A stretch of DNA of 62,883 nucleotides, taken from positions 1 to 62,883 of the forward strand of contig JAISPT010000001.1 of assembly GCA_031274715.1 (NCBI GenBank). The letters are read 5' to 3'. Positions 49,384-58,677 of this stretch are shown here, in pieces. The DNA is from Azonexus sp. (GTDB lineage Bacteria > Pseudomonadota > Gammaproteobacteria > Burkholderiales > Rhodocyclaceae). How positions within the stretch are numbered: position 1 is the first letter of the stretch; each line of letters begins with the position of its first letter. A model generated the notes under the pieces. That model saw nothing but the letters and a program-made list of their open reading frames with translations, had not been told where the DNA came from and did not search any database. The position numbers were made by a program, and so were the translations under genes.

Positions 49384-51068
49384 CCCGCATCGTCAATCGC
49401 TCCGTCCCGCCGCGCGCTGCCTGGCAGCTCGAACAACAGGGCCTGCATCCGCTGTTGGCCCGTCTCTATGCCGCCCGTGGCGTCACCGACAAGGCCGAGC
49501 TCGACTACGAACTGAAGGCGCTGCTGCCGCCGGCAACGCTGACCCATGCCGGCGACGCCGCCCGCTTGCTGGCCGACGCCATCGAGGCCGAGGCCCGCCT
49601 GTTGATCATCGGCGACTATGACTGCGACGGCGCCACTGCCACGGCGGTCGGCATGCGTGCCCTGAAGTCGCTCGGCGCCGACGTCGATTTTCTGCTGCCC
49701 GACCGCTTCAAGCTCGGCTACGGCCTGTCGCCGGAAATCGTCGATCTCGCCGCCGAGCAGTCGCCCGATCTGATCATCACCGTCGACAACGGTATCGCCA
49801 GCATTGAGGGCGTCGAGCGCGCCCGGGAGCATGGTATCGCCACGTTGATTACCGATCATCACCTGCCGGCGGCGACGCTGCCGGCGGCCGACTGCATCGT
49901 CAATCCGAACCAGCCCGGCTGCGCCTTTCCGTCCAAGTGCATGGCCGGCGTCGGCGTCATGTTCTACGTGCTGCTGGCGCTGCGCGCCGAGTTGCGTGAG
50001 CGCAGTTTCTTCGCCGACCGCCCGGAACCCAATTTCGCCAACCTGCTCGATCTCGTGGCGCTGGGTACTGTCGCCGATGTCGTCAAGCTCGACCGCAACA
50101 ACCGCATCCTGGTCAGCCAGGGCTTGAAGCGCATGCGCGCCGGCCAGTTGCAGCCCGGCTTGGCGGCACTTTTCAAGGCCGCCGGCCGCGACCCGAAAAA
50201 GGCCACGGCGATGGATCTCGGCTTCATCCTCGGGCCACGTCTGAATGCCGCCGGCCGCCTGGCCGACATGCGCCTGGGCGTTGAATGCTTGCTCACCGAC
50301 GACCCGGCCCGCGCGCTACAAATTGCCCAGCAACTCGACACGCTCAACCGCGAACGCCGCGAGATCGAGGCCGGCATGCAGGATCAGGCGCTGCTGCTGC
50401 TCGAAACGCTGGAGACCGCCGACAGCACTCCCGGCATCGCACTGTTCGACGACGGCTGGCACGAAGGCGTGGTCGGCATCCTCGCCGCGCGCATCAAGGA
50501 CAAGCTGCACCGCCCGGTGTTCGCCTTCGCCCGCGGCGAAAACGGCACCCTCAAAGGTTCCGGCCGCTCGATTCCCGGCCTGCACCTGCGCGACGCGCTC
50601 GATCTGGTGGCCAAGCGGGCGCCCGGCCTGCTGCTGCGTTTCGGCGGCCACGCCATGGCCGCCGGGGCGACGCTCCAAGCCGAGGACTTCGCGCGCTTCC
50701 GCGCCCTGTTCGCCGAGGTTGCCGGCGAACTGCTCGACCCGGCCGACCTGACCCGCACACTGGAAACCGACGGCGCCCTGGAAGGCGGCTATTACTCGCT
50801 GGAAATGGCCCGCCTGCTGGAAAACGAGATCTGGGGCCAGGGCTTCCCGGCACCGCTGTTCATGGACGAGTTCGCGGTCGAGCAGCAACGCGTGCTCAAG
50901 GAAAAACACCTAAAACTGCGGCTGCGCAAGGACGGCGCCCGGATCGAGGCGATCCAGTTCAACTTCAGCCAACAGCCGGGTGCCACCGCCCGCCTCGCCT
51001 TTCGCCTGGCGATCAACGAATACATGGGCGTCGAGACGCCGCAACTGTTCGTTGAACATCTGGAATAG
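49380..51068 (+). CDS. recJ: Single-stranded-DNA exonuclease RecJ
   Basis: 5'-3' exonuclease for recombination and repair, 562 residues. The DHH domain has LLIIGDYDCDGATATA (motif I), DNGIAS, ITDHHLP (DHH) and LGTVADVV; the DHHA1 domain has LRFGGHAMAAGATL; a C-terminal OB domain follows (LRLRKDGARIEAIQFN). The start is GTG at 49380, overlapping the stop of the rpfE-like gene by 4 nt, which gives the conserved N-terminus RIVNRSVPP. Length is normal. Confidence 0.93.
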   Translation: MTRIVNRSVPPRAAWQLEQQGLHPLLARLYAARGVTDKAELDYELKALLPPATLTHAGDAARLLADAIEAEARLLIIGDYDCDGATATAVGMRALKSLGADVDFLLPDRFKLGYGLSPEIVDLAAEQSPDLIITVDNGIASIEGVERAREHGIATLITDHHLPAATLPAADCIVNPNQPGCAFPSKCMAGVGVMFYVLLALRAELRERSFFADRPEPNFANLLDLVALGTVADVVKLDRNNRILVSQGLKRMRAGQLQPGLAALFKAAGRDPKKATAMDLGFILGPRLNAAGRLADMRLGVECLLTDDPARALQIAQQLDTLNRERREIEAGMQDQALLLLETLETADSTPGIALFDDGWHEGVVGILAARIKDKLHRPVFAFARGENGTLKGSGRSIPGLHLRDALDLVAKRAPGLLLRFGGHAMAAGATLQAEDFARFRALFAEVAGELLDPADLTRTLETDGALEGGYYSLEMARLLENEIWGQGFPAPLFMDEFAVEQQRVLKEKHLKLRLRKDGARIEAIQFNFSQQPGATARLAFRLAINEYMGVETPQLFVEHLE

Positions 51069-51095
51069 CCGCCGGCCGGTAGGATCGCGGCGCAG

Positions 51096-51101
51096 TATAA
51101 T
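51096..51101 (+). promoter_or_regulatory. Possible -10 element for prfB
   Basis: A perfect TATAAT 34 nt before the prfB start, in a short gap after recJ. The -35 position at 17 bp upstream is GC-rich and does not match, so the promoter call is tentative. Confidence 0.35.
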
Positions 51102-51134
51102 GTTTAGTTTCCGCAACGATCCGCAGGAATCCCC

Positions 51135-52239
51135 ATGGAAGCCGAACACCTGAACAGCATCTCCAACCAGCTCGACGATCTGGCGCAGCGCGCCGCCGAG
51201 TTGCGGAGGTATCTTTGACTACGACCACAAGCGCGAACGCCTGACCCTCCTCAACCAGGAGATGGAAGATCCCAAGATCTGGGACGATCCGAAACGCGCC
51301 CAGGAACTGGGCCGTGAAAAGAAATCGCTGGAAGACGTGGTGCTCGTCCTCGAAGCCGTGGATAACGGCGTCAAGGATGGCCGCGAGCTGTTCGCCATGG
51401 GCCGCGATGATGGCGACGACGACACTCTGCTCGCCGTCGAAGCCGACAACGGCGAACTCGAACACCAGCTGGCTGCCCTCGAATTCCGCCGCATGTTCAG
51501 CAACCCTTCCGACCCGATGCCCTGCTTCCTGGAAATCCAGGCTGGCGCCGGCGGTACCGAAGCTCAAGACTGGGCCTCGATGCTGCTGCGCATGTACCTG
51601 AAGTTCGGTGAGAAAAAGGGCTTTGCCGTCGAAGTCATGGAAGAGTCGGAAGGCGACGTGGCCGGCATCAAGAGCGCCACCGTCAAATTCACCGGTGACT
51701 ACGCTTACGGCACGCTACGCACCGAAACCGGCATCCACCGCCTGGTCCGCAAATCGCCGTTCGACTCCAACGCCCGCCGGCATACCAGCTTCACCTCGGT
51801 CTTCGTCTATCCAGAAGTCGACGACTCCATCGAGATCGCCATCAACCCGGCCGATGTCCGCACCGACACCTACCGCGCCTCCGGCGCCGGCGGCCAGCAC
51901 ATCAACAAGACCGATTCGGCAGTGCGTCTGACGCACGTTCCGACCGGCATCGTCGTGCAGTGCCAGAACGACCGCTCACAGCACCGCAACCGCGACGAAG
52001 CCTGGCAGATGCTGCGCGCCCGGCTGTACGAGCACGAACTGCGTAAGCAGCAGGCCGAGCAGCAGAAGCTCGAAGACGCCAAATCCGACATCGGCTGGGG
52101 CCACCAAATCCGTTCCTATGTGCTCGATCAGAGCCGGATCAAGGACCTGCGCACCAATTACGAAGTCGGCAACACCCAGGCCGTGCTCGACGGCGACCTC
52201 GACGATTTCATCGAGGCCAGCCTCAAACAAGGTGTCTAG
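51135..52239 (+). CDS. prfB: Peptide chain release factor 2, with programmed +1 frameshift
   Basis: RF2 recognises UAA and UGA stop codons and releases the nascent chain. The first 27 codons (from ATG at 51135) end TAT CTT TGA; a +1 shift at CTT skips base 51216 and continues GAC in the frame that runs to 52239, giving 367 residues. The coding join is therefore 51135..51215 and 51217..52239. Seen: the stop-recognition motif RKSPFDSN (SPF) and the catalytic ASGAGGQHINKTDSAVR (GGQ). The in-frame UGA makes synthesis of RF2 respond to its own level. It follows recJ by 66 bp. Confidence 0.95.
51204..51219 (+). promoter_or_regulatory. prfB recoding site
   Basis: Shine-Dalgarno-like GGAGG (51205-51209), 3-nt spacer, the slippery codon CTT (51213-51215) and UGA followed by C (51216-51219): the canonical RF2 autoregulatory frameshift signal. 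Confidence 0.93.
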
Positions 52240-52245
52240 ATCACC

Positions 52246-53502
52246 GTGAGCCGCTTCCTGGCCTGGCTGACCGGCACGTTGCTAATGCTCGTGCTGGCGG
52301 CCGGGGGACTGCTTCTCGTCGCCCTCGACCGGCAACCGCTGATCATCCGCGACGCCACCGTCTCGCCAGAGGCCGTCGCTCAGGCCCGTTACCTGCTACT
52401 CAGCAACGATCCACGCCGTCTGCGTGCAGGTGCCGTGCGGCAAACCACCATTCCGGCAGAACTGCTCGATGAAGCCGTCAACTACGCCGCCACGCGCTTC
52501 CTGAACGGCCGTGGCGCGCTGGCCTTGGCGGCCGGCGAAGCCTATCTGCACCTCAGCCTGAGTCCGCCGTGGCTGGCCGGTGCCTATCTGAACGTCAGCA
52601 TCGGCCTACGGGATCGCGACGGCCTGCCGGCGGTCGCCAGCCTGCGCCTCGGCGCCCTGCCCCTACCAGCCTCCCTCGCCGAATCGCTGCTTGGCCGCCT
52701 GCTTGCCGCTGCCGGTCGCGAACGCGAACGCGAACGCGAATGGCAATTGGCCCGCCAGGCAATCCGCACCACCCGCTTCGACGGCGAGCGCCAGCGAGTC
52801 GTTGTCGCCTATGTCTGGCAGCCCGACCTGCTCGACCATGCCCGCGCCCTGGCCGTGGCACCGGCGGATCTGGCGCTGATCCGCGACGCTCAGACGCGAT
52901 TGGCCACCCTACTCGCCCAAACGTCAGGCAAGCAGGCATCTCTGGCACCGCTGCTCGGCCCGCTGCTACAAGCCGATGAAAAAGCCCGGCGAGCAGCGCT
53001 GCTGGTGCTCGCCGCCTACCTTGCCGAACGTAACCTGACGCCACTGATTCCCGAAGCCGCTACCTGGCCGTACCTGCCGCAGCGCGAACTGACCCTGGCC
53101 GGCCGCTACGACAGCGCTCAGCATTTCATCATTTCCGCCGCGCTCGCCGCCTGGGCCGGCGAGCCGCTAGCCCAGGCCATCGGCATCGACAAGGAACTCA
53201 CTGACGCCCGCCAAGGCAGCGGCTTCTCCTTCGCCGACCTGGCCGCCAACCAAGCCGGCATCGCCTTCGGCGAACTGGTGGTCGCCGGTTCGCCGGCACT
53301 AGACGCCCTGCTGGCCAGCGGACCGGCTGATGCCGACCTGCTGCCGCCACTCGACGGCTTGCCGGAATATCTGTACCAGCGGGAATTCCGCCAGCGCTAT
53401 GGCGGCCCCGGCAATCCGGCTTACGACAGCCTGCTGGCCGATATCGAGCGACGCATCGCGGCCCTGCCGCTGTACCGGCGTAACAGCGCCCTGCGGATAT
53501 GA
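52246..53502 (+). CDS. Hypothetical membrane-anchored periplasmic protein
   Basis: Unrecognised protein of 418 residues. An N-terminal helix (about 5-28, AWLTGTLLMLVLAAGGLLLVA) anchors it, with the rest probably periplasmic. The body is Ala/Leu-rich and mostly helical, with a beta-like stretch around 100-135 and a short RERERERE run coded by four CGCGAA repeats (52717-52740). A segment SAQHFIISAALAAWAG followed by ELTDARQGSGFSFADLAANQAG near 280-340 is the best candidate for a conserved core. The start is GTG at 52246, 6 bp after prfB. The cupin gene overlaps its end by 4 nt, so both may be read with prfB. Confidence 0.7.
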   Translation: MSRFLAWLTGTLLMLVLAAGGLLLVALDRQPLIIRDATVSPEAVAQARYLLLSNDPRRLRAGAVRQTTIPAELLDEAVNYAATRFLNGRGALALAAGEAYLHLSLSPPWLAGAYLNVSIGLRDRDGLPAVASLRLGALPLPASLAESLLGRLLAAAGREREREREWQLARQAIRTTRFDGERQRVVVAYVWQPDLLDHARALAVAPADLALIRDAQTRLATLLAQTSGKQASLAPLLGPLLQADEKARRAALLVLAAYLAERNLTPLIPEAATWPYLPQRELTLAGRYDSAQHFIISAALAAWAGEPLAQAIGIDKELTDARQGSGFSFADLAANQAGIAFGELVVAGSPALDALLASGPADADLLPPLDGLPEYLYQREFRQRYGGPGNPAYDSLLADIERRIAALPLYRRNSALRI

Positions 53503-53822
53503 GCGGCAAGCTTCTCGCCGACCTGCCGGCGCTCGGCGGCGATGAGCAATTCCGCGAGCTGCTGGCCCGTCCCGGCTTGCGCATCGAGCGCATCGTTTCC
53601 AGCGGCCAGTGCAGCCCACCCGGTTTCTGGTACGACCAGGCCGACGGCGAATGGGTAGTCATTCTGCAAGGCGAAGCCAAGCTGCGCTTCGCCGATGAGG
53701 CCGAAGCCCGCCACCTGCGGGCCGGCGACACTCTCGACATTGCCCCGCACCGCCGCCACCGCGTCGACTGGACACCGGCCGGGCAACACACGATCTGGCT
53801 GGCGATCTTCTACCGCCCTTAA
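53499..53822 (+). CDS. Cupin-domain protein
   Basis: Single-domain cupin of 107 residues. Motif 1 is partly seen (GFWYDQADGEWVVILQGEAK), then LRFADEAEARHLRAGDTLDI, and motif 2 as PHRRHRVDWTP. The ligands for a metal are reduced, as in many small cupins of the EutQ/phosphomannose-isomerase-like group. Function unknown. It is coupled to the preceding gene by an ATGA overlap (53499-53502). Confidence 0.8.
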   Translation: MSGKLLADLPALGGDEQFRELLARPGLRIERIVSSGQCSPPGFWYDQADGEWVVILQGEAKLRFADEAEARHLRAGDTLDIAPHRRHRVDWTPAGQHTIWLAIFYRP

Positions 53823-53925
53823 TTTCATTTTCAAATCAATCGAGTACGCGAAGGCGAAGCGCAGACAGTGCGCTTGCACGGCAAGCGAAGCCGACAAAGT
53901 AATCGGTTGATTTGGAATGAAATTA
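53820..53925. repeat. 106-bp element with ~23-bp terminal inverted repeats
   Basis: The left end TAATTTCATTTTCAAATCAA (from 53820) is the reverse complement of the right end (to 53925) with a one-base gap and a few mismatches. The ends coincide with the stop codons of the two convergent genes. An inner hairpin (AGCGCA with TGCGCT) sits in the middle. It is a candidate bidirectional terminator or miniature element. Confidence 0.65.
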
Positions 53926-54276
53926 CTTGCGGATCGGCTGGTTACGGCCCGAAAACTGGTCGCTCAAACGCATCGCACCATCGCCGAAATTGCCTTTCGG
54001 GTTGCTCGTGCAATAGCGGTTGATGTAGTTCTCGATCGTGCCGCTGGAAATGACCGACACTTGCTGCTTCGGCAGCGCGTAATTATGTCCGCTGAGAAAG
54101 CCGCGAATCCAGGCGACGTGGACGGCGCGCTGATCGGGATCGTCCTTCGCCGCCCTCCAGGCGGTACAAGACATGTCGTCGAACCCCAGAACGTTCTGCG
54201 CCGCGGCCGGCGCCATGCCAAGATGAATCCAGGCAACCGCTACGACGGCCAGCCGGAGGAATTGTGCGGCGTGCAT
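53923..54276 (-). CDS. Small exported protein, Rap1a/Tai- or HdeA-like
   Basis: Exported protein of 117 residues: signal peptide MHAAQFLRLAVVAVAWIHL ending near PAAAQ, then about 90 residues with two Cys (MSCTAWRAAKDD and INRYCTSNP) that may form a disulfide. The pattern Cys...VHVAWIRGFLSGHNYAL...YC resembles Rap1a/Tai immunity-type and HdeA-like proteins, but no effector gene is near. AAGGGAGAG precedes the ATG at 54276. Function not assigned. Confidence 0.65.
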   Translation of the reverse strand: MHAAQFLRLAVVAVAWIHLGMAPAAAQNVLGFDDMSCTAWRAAKDDPDQRAVHVAWIRGFLSGHNYALPKQQVSVISSGTIENYINRYCTSNPKGNFGDGAMRLSDQFSGRNQPIRK

Positions 54277-54500
54277 CTGCTCTCCCTTGTAGTCAGGTCG
54301 CCAGTATATGCCCCACGCTACGTGCCGCAATGCCGATGTACGCTCCGCACGCCGCCGGCATGGCTCCGCCTCCGTCCGTGCGGCGCCTGCTGGCATTGTT
54401 GTCAGGCTGTGCGCCGAACTTGTCCGAAACCCACGAAATCGGCGAGAATTCAGGGTTTTACGCGGCTTTCCGCAGCCAATCCCATTTCCAAGGATTCTTC

Positions 54501-56006
54501 ATGTCCACCAGCGAACAGCAAGCCCCGATCCAGCAGGACGAGAACCACATCATCGCGGAACGCCGCGCCAAGCTCGCCGAATGGCGCAAGACCGGCCAAG
54601 CTTTCCCGAACGATTTCCAGCGCGAGAACACCGCCGCCAAGTTGCACGAGGTTTACGGTGGAAAAACCGTCGAGGAGCTTGCCGACCTACCGGTCGAGGT
54701 CAAGGTTGCCGGCCGGATGATGTTGAAACGCGTCATGGGCAAGGCTTCGTTCGCCACCTTGCAGGATCTGTCGGGCCGCATCCAGATCTATGTCGCCCGC
54801 GACAATATCGGCGAGGATGCCTACACTGCCTTCAAGGGCTGGGACCTGGGTGACATCCTCGGCGTAGTCGGCACGCTGATGAAGACGCGGACCGGCGAGT
54901 TGTCGATCCAGGTCGCCGAGATCCGCCTGCTGACCAAGTCGCTGCGCCCACTGCCCGACAAGTTCCACGGCCTGGCCGACCAAGAGTTGAAGTACCGCCA
55001 GCGTTACGTCGACCTGATCATGAACGAGGAGACGCGCTTCACCTTCCGTGCCCGCTCGGCCATCGTCCAGTCGATCCGCAATTACATGTGCAACCACGGC
55101 TTCATGGAAGTCGAGACGCCGATGATGCACCCGATCCCCGGCGGCGCCTCGGCCCGGCCTTTCGTCACCCATCACAATGCGCTCGACATGCGGCAATTTC
55201 TGCGCATCGCCCCGGAGTTATACCTGAAGCGCTTGGTCGTCGGTGGTTTCGAGAAGGTCTTCGAGGTCAATCGCAATTTCCGTAACGAAGGTCTCTCGCC
55301 GCGACACAACCCGGAATTCACAATGATGGAGTTCTACGAGGCCTACGCGAATTACCACACGCTGATGGATTTCACTGAGGGACTGCTGCGCCACGCCGCG
55401 CGTGAAGCGCTGGGCAAGGAGGTGTTCCAGTACCAGGGCCGGGAACTGGACCTGTCCAAGCCCTTCCACCGCCTGACCATCAACCAGGCCATCCAGCGCC
55501 AACATCCGGAATTCACCGACGCTCAGTTGGCCGATGCCGACTGGCTCAAGGGCAAGATTCAGGCTTTCGGCGAAAAGATCAAGCCGGGCGGCCTCGGCAG
55601 CCTGCAATTGCAGTTGTTCGAAGCCTGCGCCGAGGCCCAATGCTGGGAGCCGACCTTCATCATCGACTACCCGGTCGAAGTCTCGCCGCTGGCCCGCGCT
55701 TCCGACAGCAACCCGGAAATCACCGAGCGCTTCGAGCTGTTCATCGTCGGCCGCGAGATCGCCAACGGTTTCTCCGAACTGAACGATGCCGAGGACCAGG
55801 CGGCCCGCTTCCTAGAGCAGGCCAAGGCCAAGGATGCCGGCGACGAGGAGGCGATGTACTACGACGCCGACTTCATCCGGGCGCTGGAATACGGCCTGCC
55901 GCCGACCGGTGGCTGCGGCATCGGCATCGACCGCCTGATCATGTTGCTGACCGACTCGCCGGCTATCCGCGACGTCATTCTGTTCCCTCAAATGCGTCCT
56001 GAATAA
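54501..56006 (+). CDS. lysS: Lysyl-tRNA synthetase, class II
   Basis: Charges tRNA-Lys; 501 residues, the usual size. It has the N-terminal OB-fold anticodon domain (about 65-150, KVAGRMMLKRVMGKASFATL), class II motif 1 around MEVETPMMHPIPGGASARPF, motif 2 FRNEGLSPRHNPEFTMMEFY, and motif 3 GLPPTGGCGIGIDRLIMLL. AAGGA sits ahead of the ATG at 54501; longer in-frame reading to 54264 is not supported. It stands alone, followed by an unrelated RDD gene. Confidence 0.95.
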   Translation: MSTSEQQAPIQQDENHIIAERRAKLAEWRKTGQAFPNDFQRENTAAKLHEVYGGKTVEELADLPVEVKVAGRMMLKRVMGKASFATLQDLSGRIQIYVARDNIGEDAYTAFKGWDLGDILGVVGTLMKTRTGELSIQVAEIRLLTKSLRPLPDKFHGLADQELKYRQRYVDLIMNEETRFTFRARSAIVQSIRNYMCNHGFMEVETPMMHPIPGGASARPFVTHHNALDMRQFLRIAPELYLKRLVVGGFEKVFEVNRNFRNEGLSPRHNPEFTMMEFYEAYANYHTLMDFTEGLLRHAAREALGKEVFQYQGRELDLSKPFHRLTINQAIQRQHPEFTDAQLADADWLKGKIQAFGEKIKPGGLGSLQLQLFEACAEAQCWEPTFIIDYPVEVSPLARASDSNPEITERFELFIVGREIANGFSELNDAEDQAARFLEQAKAKDAGDEEAMYYDADFIRALEYGLPPTGGCGIGIDRLIMLLTDSPAIRDVILFPQMRPE

Positions 56007-56025
56007 ACCGCCGCCACTGCGCTCC

Positions 56026-56044
56026 GGTGCGGTCTTGCCGCACC
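56026..56044 (+). terminator. Hairpin after lysS
   Basis: Perfect 7-bp stem (56026-56032 with 56038-56044) and 5-nt loop, 20 nt after the lysS stop, without a clear U tract. Confidence 0.3.
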
Positions 56045-56079
56045 TGCCCCTCATCCGTTAGGCACACCAGGAGAGTTCT

Positions 56080-56547
56080 ATGCAGGACAATGAGTTTGAG
56101 TACGTTGGTTTCTGGCCGCGTGTTGGCGCCACGATCATCGACGTCATTATCATAATGATCATCACAGTGCCGCTTTTAGTGGCAATTTATGGCAAGAGCT
56201 ATTTTTTTGCCGATGAAACCCCGCTAATCGCCGGCTGGGCTGACTTCCTGATTTCCTGGGTATTTCCCGCCGTTGCCACTATCTTGTTCTGGCTTCATAA
56301 GCAAGCCACTCCGGGAAAAATGGCCATATCCGCTCGGGTTGTGGACGCGCAAACTGGCAACAGCCTCACCGTCGGTCAGTCAATCGGTCGATACTTTGGC
56401 TACGTTATTGCAATGTTGCCCTTGTTTCTTGGCATCATTTGGGTTGCATTCGATCCTCGTAAGCAAGGCTGGCACGACAAACTAGCCGGCACAGTAGTTA
56501 TTCGGCTCAAGAATCGTGGGCCAATCCCAGTCAAGTTCGGTTCCTGA
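56080..56547 (+). CDS. RDD-family membrane protein
   Basis: Membrane protein of 155 residues with three to four helices. FWPRVGATIIDVIIIMII is the RDD N-terminal motif (Arg and Asp in helix 1), ATPGKMAISARVVDAQTG the connecting segment, and FDPRKQGWHDKLAGTVVI the C-terminal RDD signature. Function unknown, with some members linked to ion transport. AGGAGAG stands before the ATG. The gene is more A/T-rich than its neighbours lysS and mnmC, suggesting acquisition. Confidence 0.88.
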   Translation: MQDNEFEYVGFWPRVGATIIDVIIIMIITVPLLVAIYGKSYFFADETPLIAGWADFLISWVFPAVATILFWLHKQATPGKMAISARVVDAQTGNSLTVGQSIGRYFGYVIAMLPLFLGIIWVAFDPRKQGWHDKLAGTVVIRLKNRGPIPVKFGS

Positions 56548-56622
56548 CATCTCATTCAACCCGGACGCCCCAAAGTGCGTCGGTTGGTTTAAGTAATAGC
56601 AGGCGGACCCGGCTTCCGTATC

Positions 56623-58500
56623 GTGGATAAACTCGTCCCCGCCCACCTCGAATTCGCGCCGGACGGCACGCCTTTCTCCACCGCTTTCGGCGACGTCTAT
56701 CACTCGGCTCACGGCGGACCGGCCCAGGCCCGCCACGTCTTTCTCGCTGGCAACAATCTGCCAACGCGCTGGCAAAACCGCCAGCGTTTCGTCATTCTCG
56801 AAACCGGCTTCGGCCTCGGCCTGAATTTCCTCACCACCTGGCAGGCCTGGCGCGACGATCCACGGCGTTGCCGACGTCTGCACTTCGTCTCGATCGAGAA
56901 ACACCCCTTCAGCGCCACCGACCTCGCCATCGCCCAGCGCGCCTGGCCGGAATTCGCCGCCCTGGCCGGGCAATTGCAGCGGCGCTGGCCGCCGCTGACG
57001 CCGGGAATGCACCGCCTCTATTTCGAGGATGACCAACTCATACTGACGCTGCTATTTGGCGACGCCGCGACGCAGCTCGGCGACATCGATGCCTCGGTCG
57101 ACGCTTTTTATCTCGATGGATTCTCGCCGGCAAAAAATCCGGAACTTTGGACGCCGGCGTTGTGCCGAGGCCTGACCCGCATGGCAGCGCCTGGCGCCAC
57201 ATTGGCCACTTGGTCGGTCGCCGGCGAGGTGCGCGCCGCGCTGGAAGCCGCCGAGTTCGACCTGGAGAAGCGTCCCGGCTTCACCGGCAAACGGCAGATG
57301 CTGGCCGGTCGTTTCCGCTCGCGCCGGCCGGAACGCCGGCCGCCACCCACCGAGCAGCGCGCCATCGTAATCGGCGCCGGCATCGCCGGCAGCACGGCGG
57401 CCCACCGCCTGGCTACGGCCGGCTGGCAGGTGACGGTGCTGGAGCAGGCAGCCGGCCCCGGCTACGGCGCTTCCAGCAATCTGGCCGGCATGCTGCGGCC
57501 GCTGCCCAGCGCCGACGACAACCGCCTGTCGCGCCTGACCCGGGCCGGCTTCCTGGCCACCCGCGCGTTGCTCGAAACGCTGCCGGCGGCCCGCTGGTCG
57601 CCTTGCGGCATCCTACATCTGGCCCGCGAAGCCGAGCATGAGGCACAACAGCGACGCACCGTCGAGCAATTGGGCCTGCCGCCCGAGGTGCTGCAATACC
57701 TCGACCGCGAAGCGGCTGGCCAGCGGCTCGGCCAGCCAGTACGCAACGGCGGCTGGTGGTTCCCCAGCGCCGGTTGGGTGCAACCACCGTCGGTCTGCCA
57801 GGCGGCGCTGGCCACCTTCCCCGAACGCATCGATTGCCGTTTCTCGACCCCCGTCGCCCGCCTCGAAGCGGATGCCGGCAGCTGGCGCGCTCTCGCCGCC
57901 GACGGCCGGCTACTGGCCGCCGCGCCAGTGCTGATCATGGCCAGCGGCGCGGCGGCCCCTGGCTTCGCGCAATTCGCCTGGTTGCCGCAACGCGCCGCGC
58001 GCGGTCAGGTCAGCCACCTGCCGGCGAGCGCAAGGCCGGCCCTCGACACCGTACTGTTCCAGATCGGCTATGCCATGCCGGAAGTTGACGGCGTGCGCCT
58101 GATTGGCGCTTCGACCGCCTACGACGATGAGGCCGGCGAGCGGATCGCCGACCACGCCGACAACCTCGCCCGCCTGCGCCTGACTCTGCCCGATTTTGCC
58201 GCCGGCATCGACCCGATGACACTAAGCGGTCGAGTCGGCTTCCGTCCGATGTCACCGGACCGTCTGCCCATCGTCGGCCCCATGCCACAGCCCAATGCTG
58301 CCGCCAACCGCCGTCTGCGCGACCTGCCGACAGTGCCCGGCCTGTGGTGTGTGCAGGGTTTCGGCGCACGTGGCATCGTCTGGTCGGCACTGATGGCCGA
58401 TCTGCTGCTTAGCCGCCTGGAAGGCGAACCATTGCCGCTGGAAAGTGATCTGGTGGATGCGGTCAGTCCGGGCCGTTTCCTGATCCGCGGTAGCCGATGA
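56623..58500 (+). CDS. mnmC: Bifunctional tRNA 5-methylaminomethyl-2-thiouridine biosynthesis protein MnmC
   Basis: Completes the mnm5s2U34 modification of tRNA. In 625 residues the N-terminal methyltransferase domain (about 1-235; ETGFGLGLNFLTTWQAW, VDAFYLDGFSPAKNPELW) is followed by the FAD-dependent oxidase domain (about 245-625; AIVIGAGIAGSTAAHRLA near 246, SNLAGMLRPLPS, and C-terminal GFGARGIVWSALMADLL). Both halves are complete. The start is GTG at 56623, which gives the conserved beginning DKLVPAHLEFAPDGTPFS. Confidence 0.93.
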   Translation: MDKLVPAHLEFAPDGTPFSTAFGDVYHSAHGGPAQARHVFLAGNNLPTRWQNRQRFVILETGFGLGLNFLTTWQAWRDDPRRCRRLHFVSIEKHPFSATDLAIAQRAWPEFAALAGQLQRRWPPLTPGMHRLYFEDDQLILTLLFGDAATQLGDIDASVDAFYLDGFSPAKNPELWTPALCRGLTRMAAPGATLATWSVAGEVRAALEAAEFDLEKRPGFTGKRQMLAGRFRSRRPERRPPPTEQRAIVIGAGIAGSTAAHRLATAGWQVTVLEQAAGPGYGASSNLAGMLRPLPSADDNRLSRLTRAGFLATRALLETLPAARWSPCGILHLAREAEHEAQQRRTVEQLGLPPEVLQYLDREAAGQRLGQPVRNGGWWFPSAGWVQPPSVCQAALATFPERIDCRFSTPVARLEADAGSWRALAADGRLLAAAPVLIMASGAAAPGFAQFAWLPQRAARGQVSHLPASARPALDTVLFQIGYAMPEVDGVRLIGASTAYDDEAGERIADHADNLARLRLTLPDFAAGIDPMTLSGRVGFRPMSPDRLPIVGPMPQPNAAANRRLRDLPTVPGLWCVQGFGARGIVWSALMADLLLSRLEGEPLPLESDLVDAVSPGRFLIRGSR

Positions 58501-58677
58501 GCAATCTGTTATTACCGGTGTCGTTGACATAAGCAGGGTCTTGTAATAGAACCGCAAAAGGTCGTGCATCCGCTTCAATCGCAACGCTTCATTCGTTGTG
58601 CCGTCTGCTTTTTGGCATGGCACCAACAGCCGAAACAGCGGACTTAATATTTTGTTTTCCTTTCAGGAGTCCTGCGC

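Noticed and set aside
52717..52740. Four CGCGAA hexamers as a phase-variable repeat
   Set aside because: Hexamers keep the frame and only code RE repeats; copy number is low.
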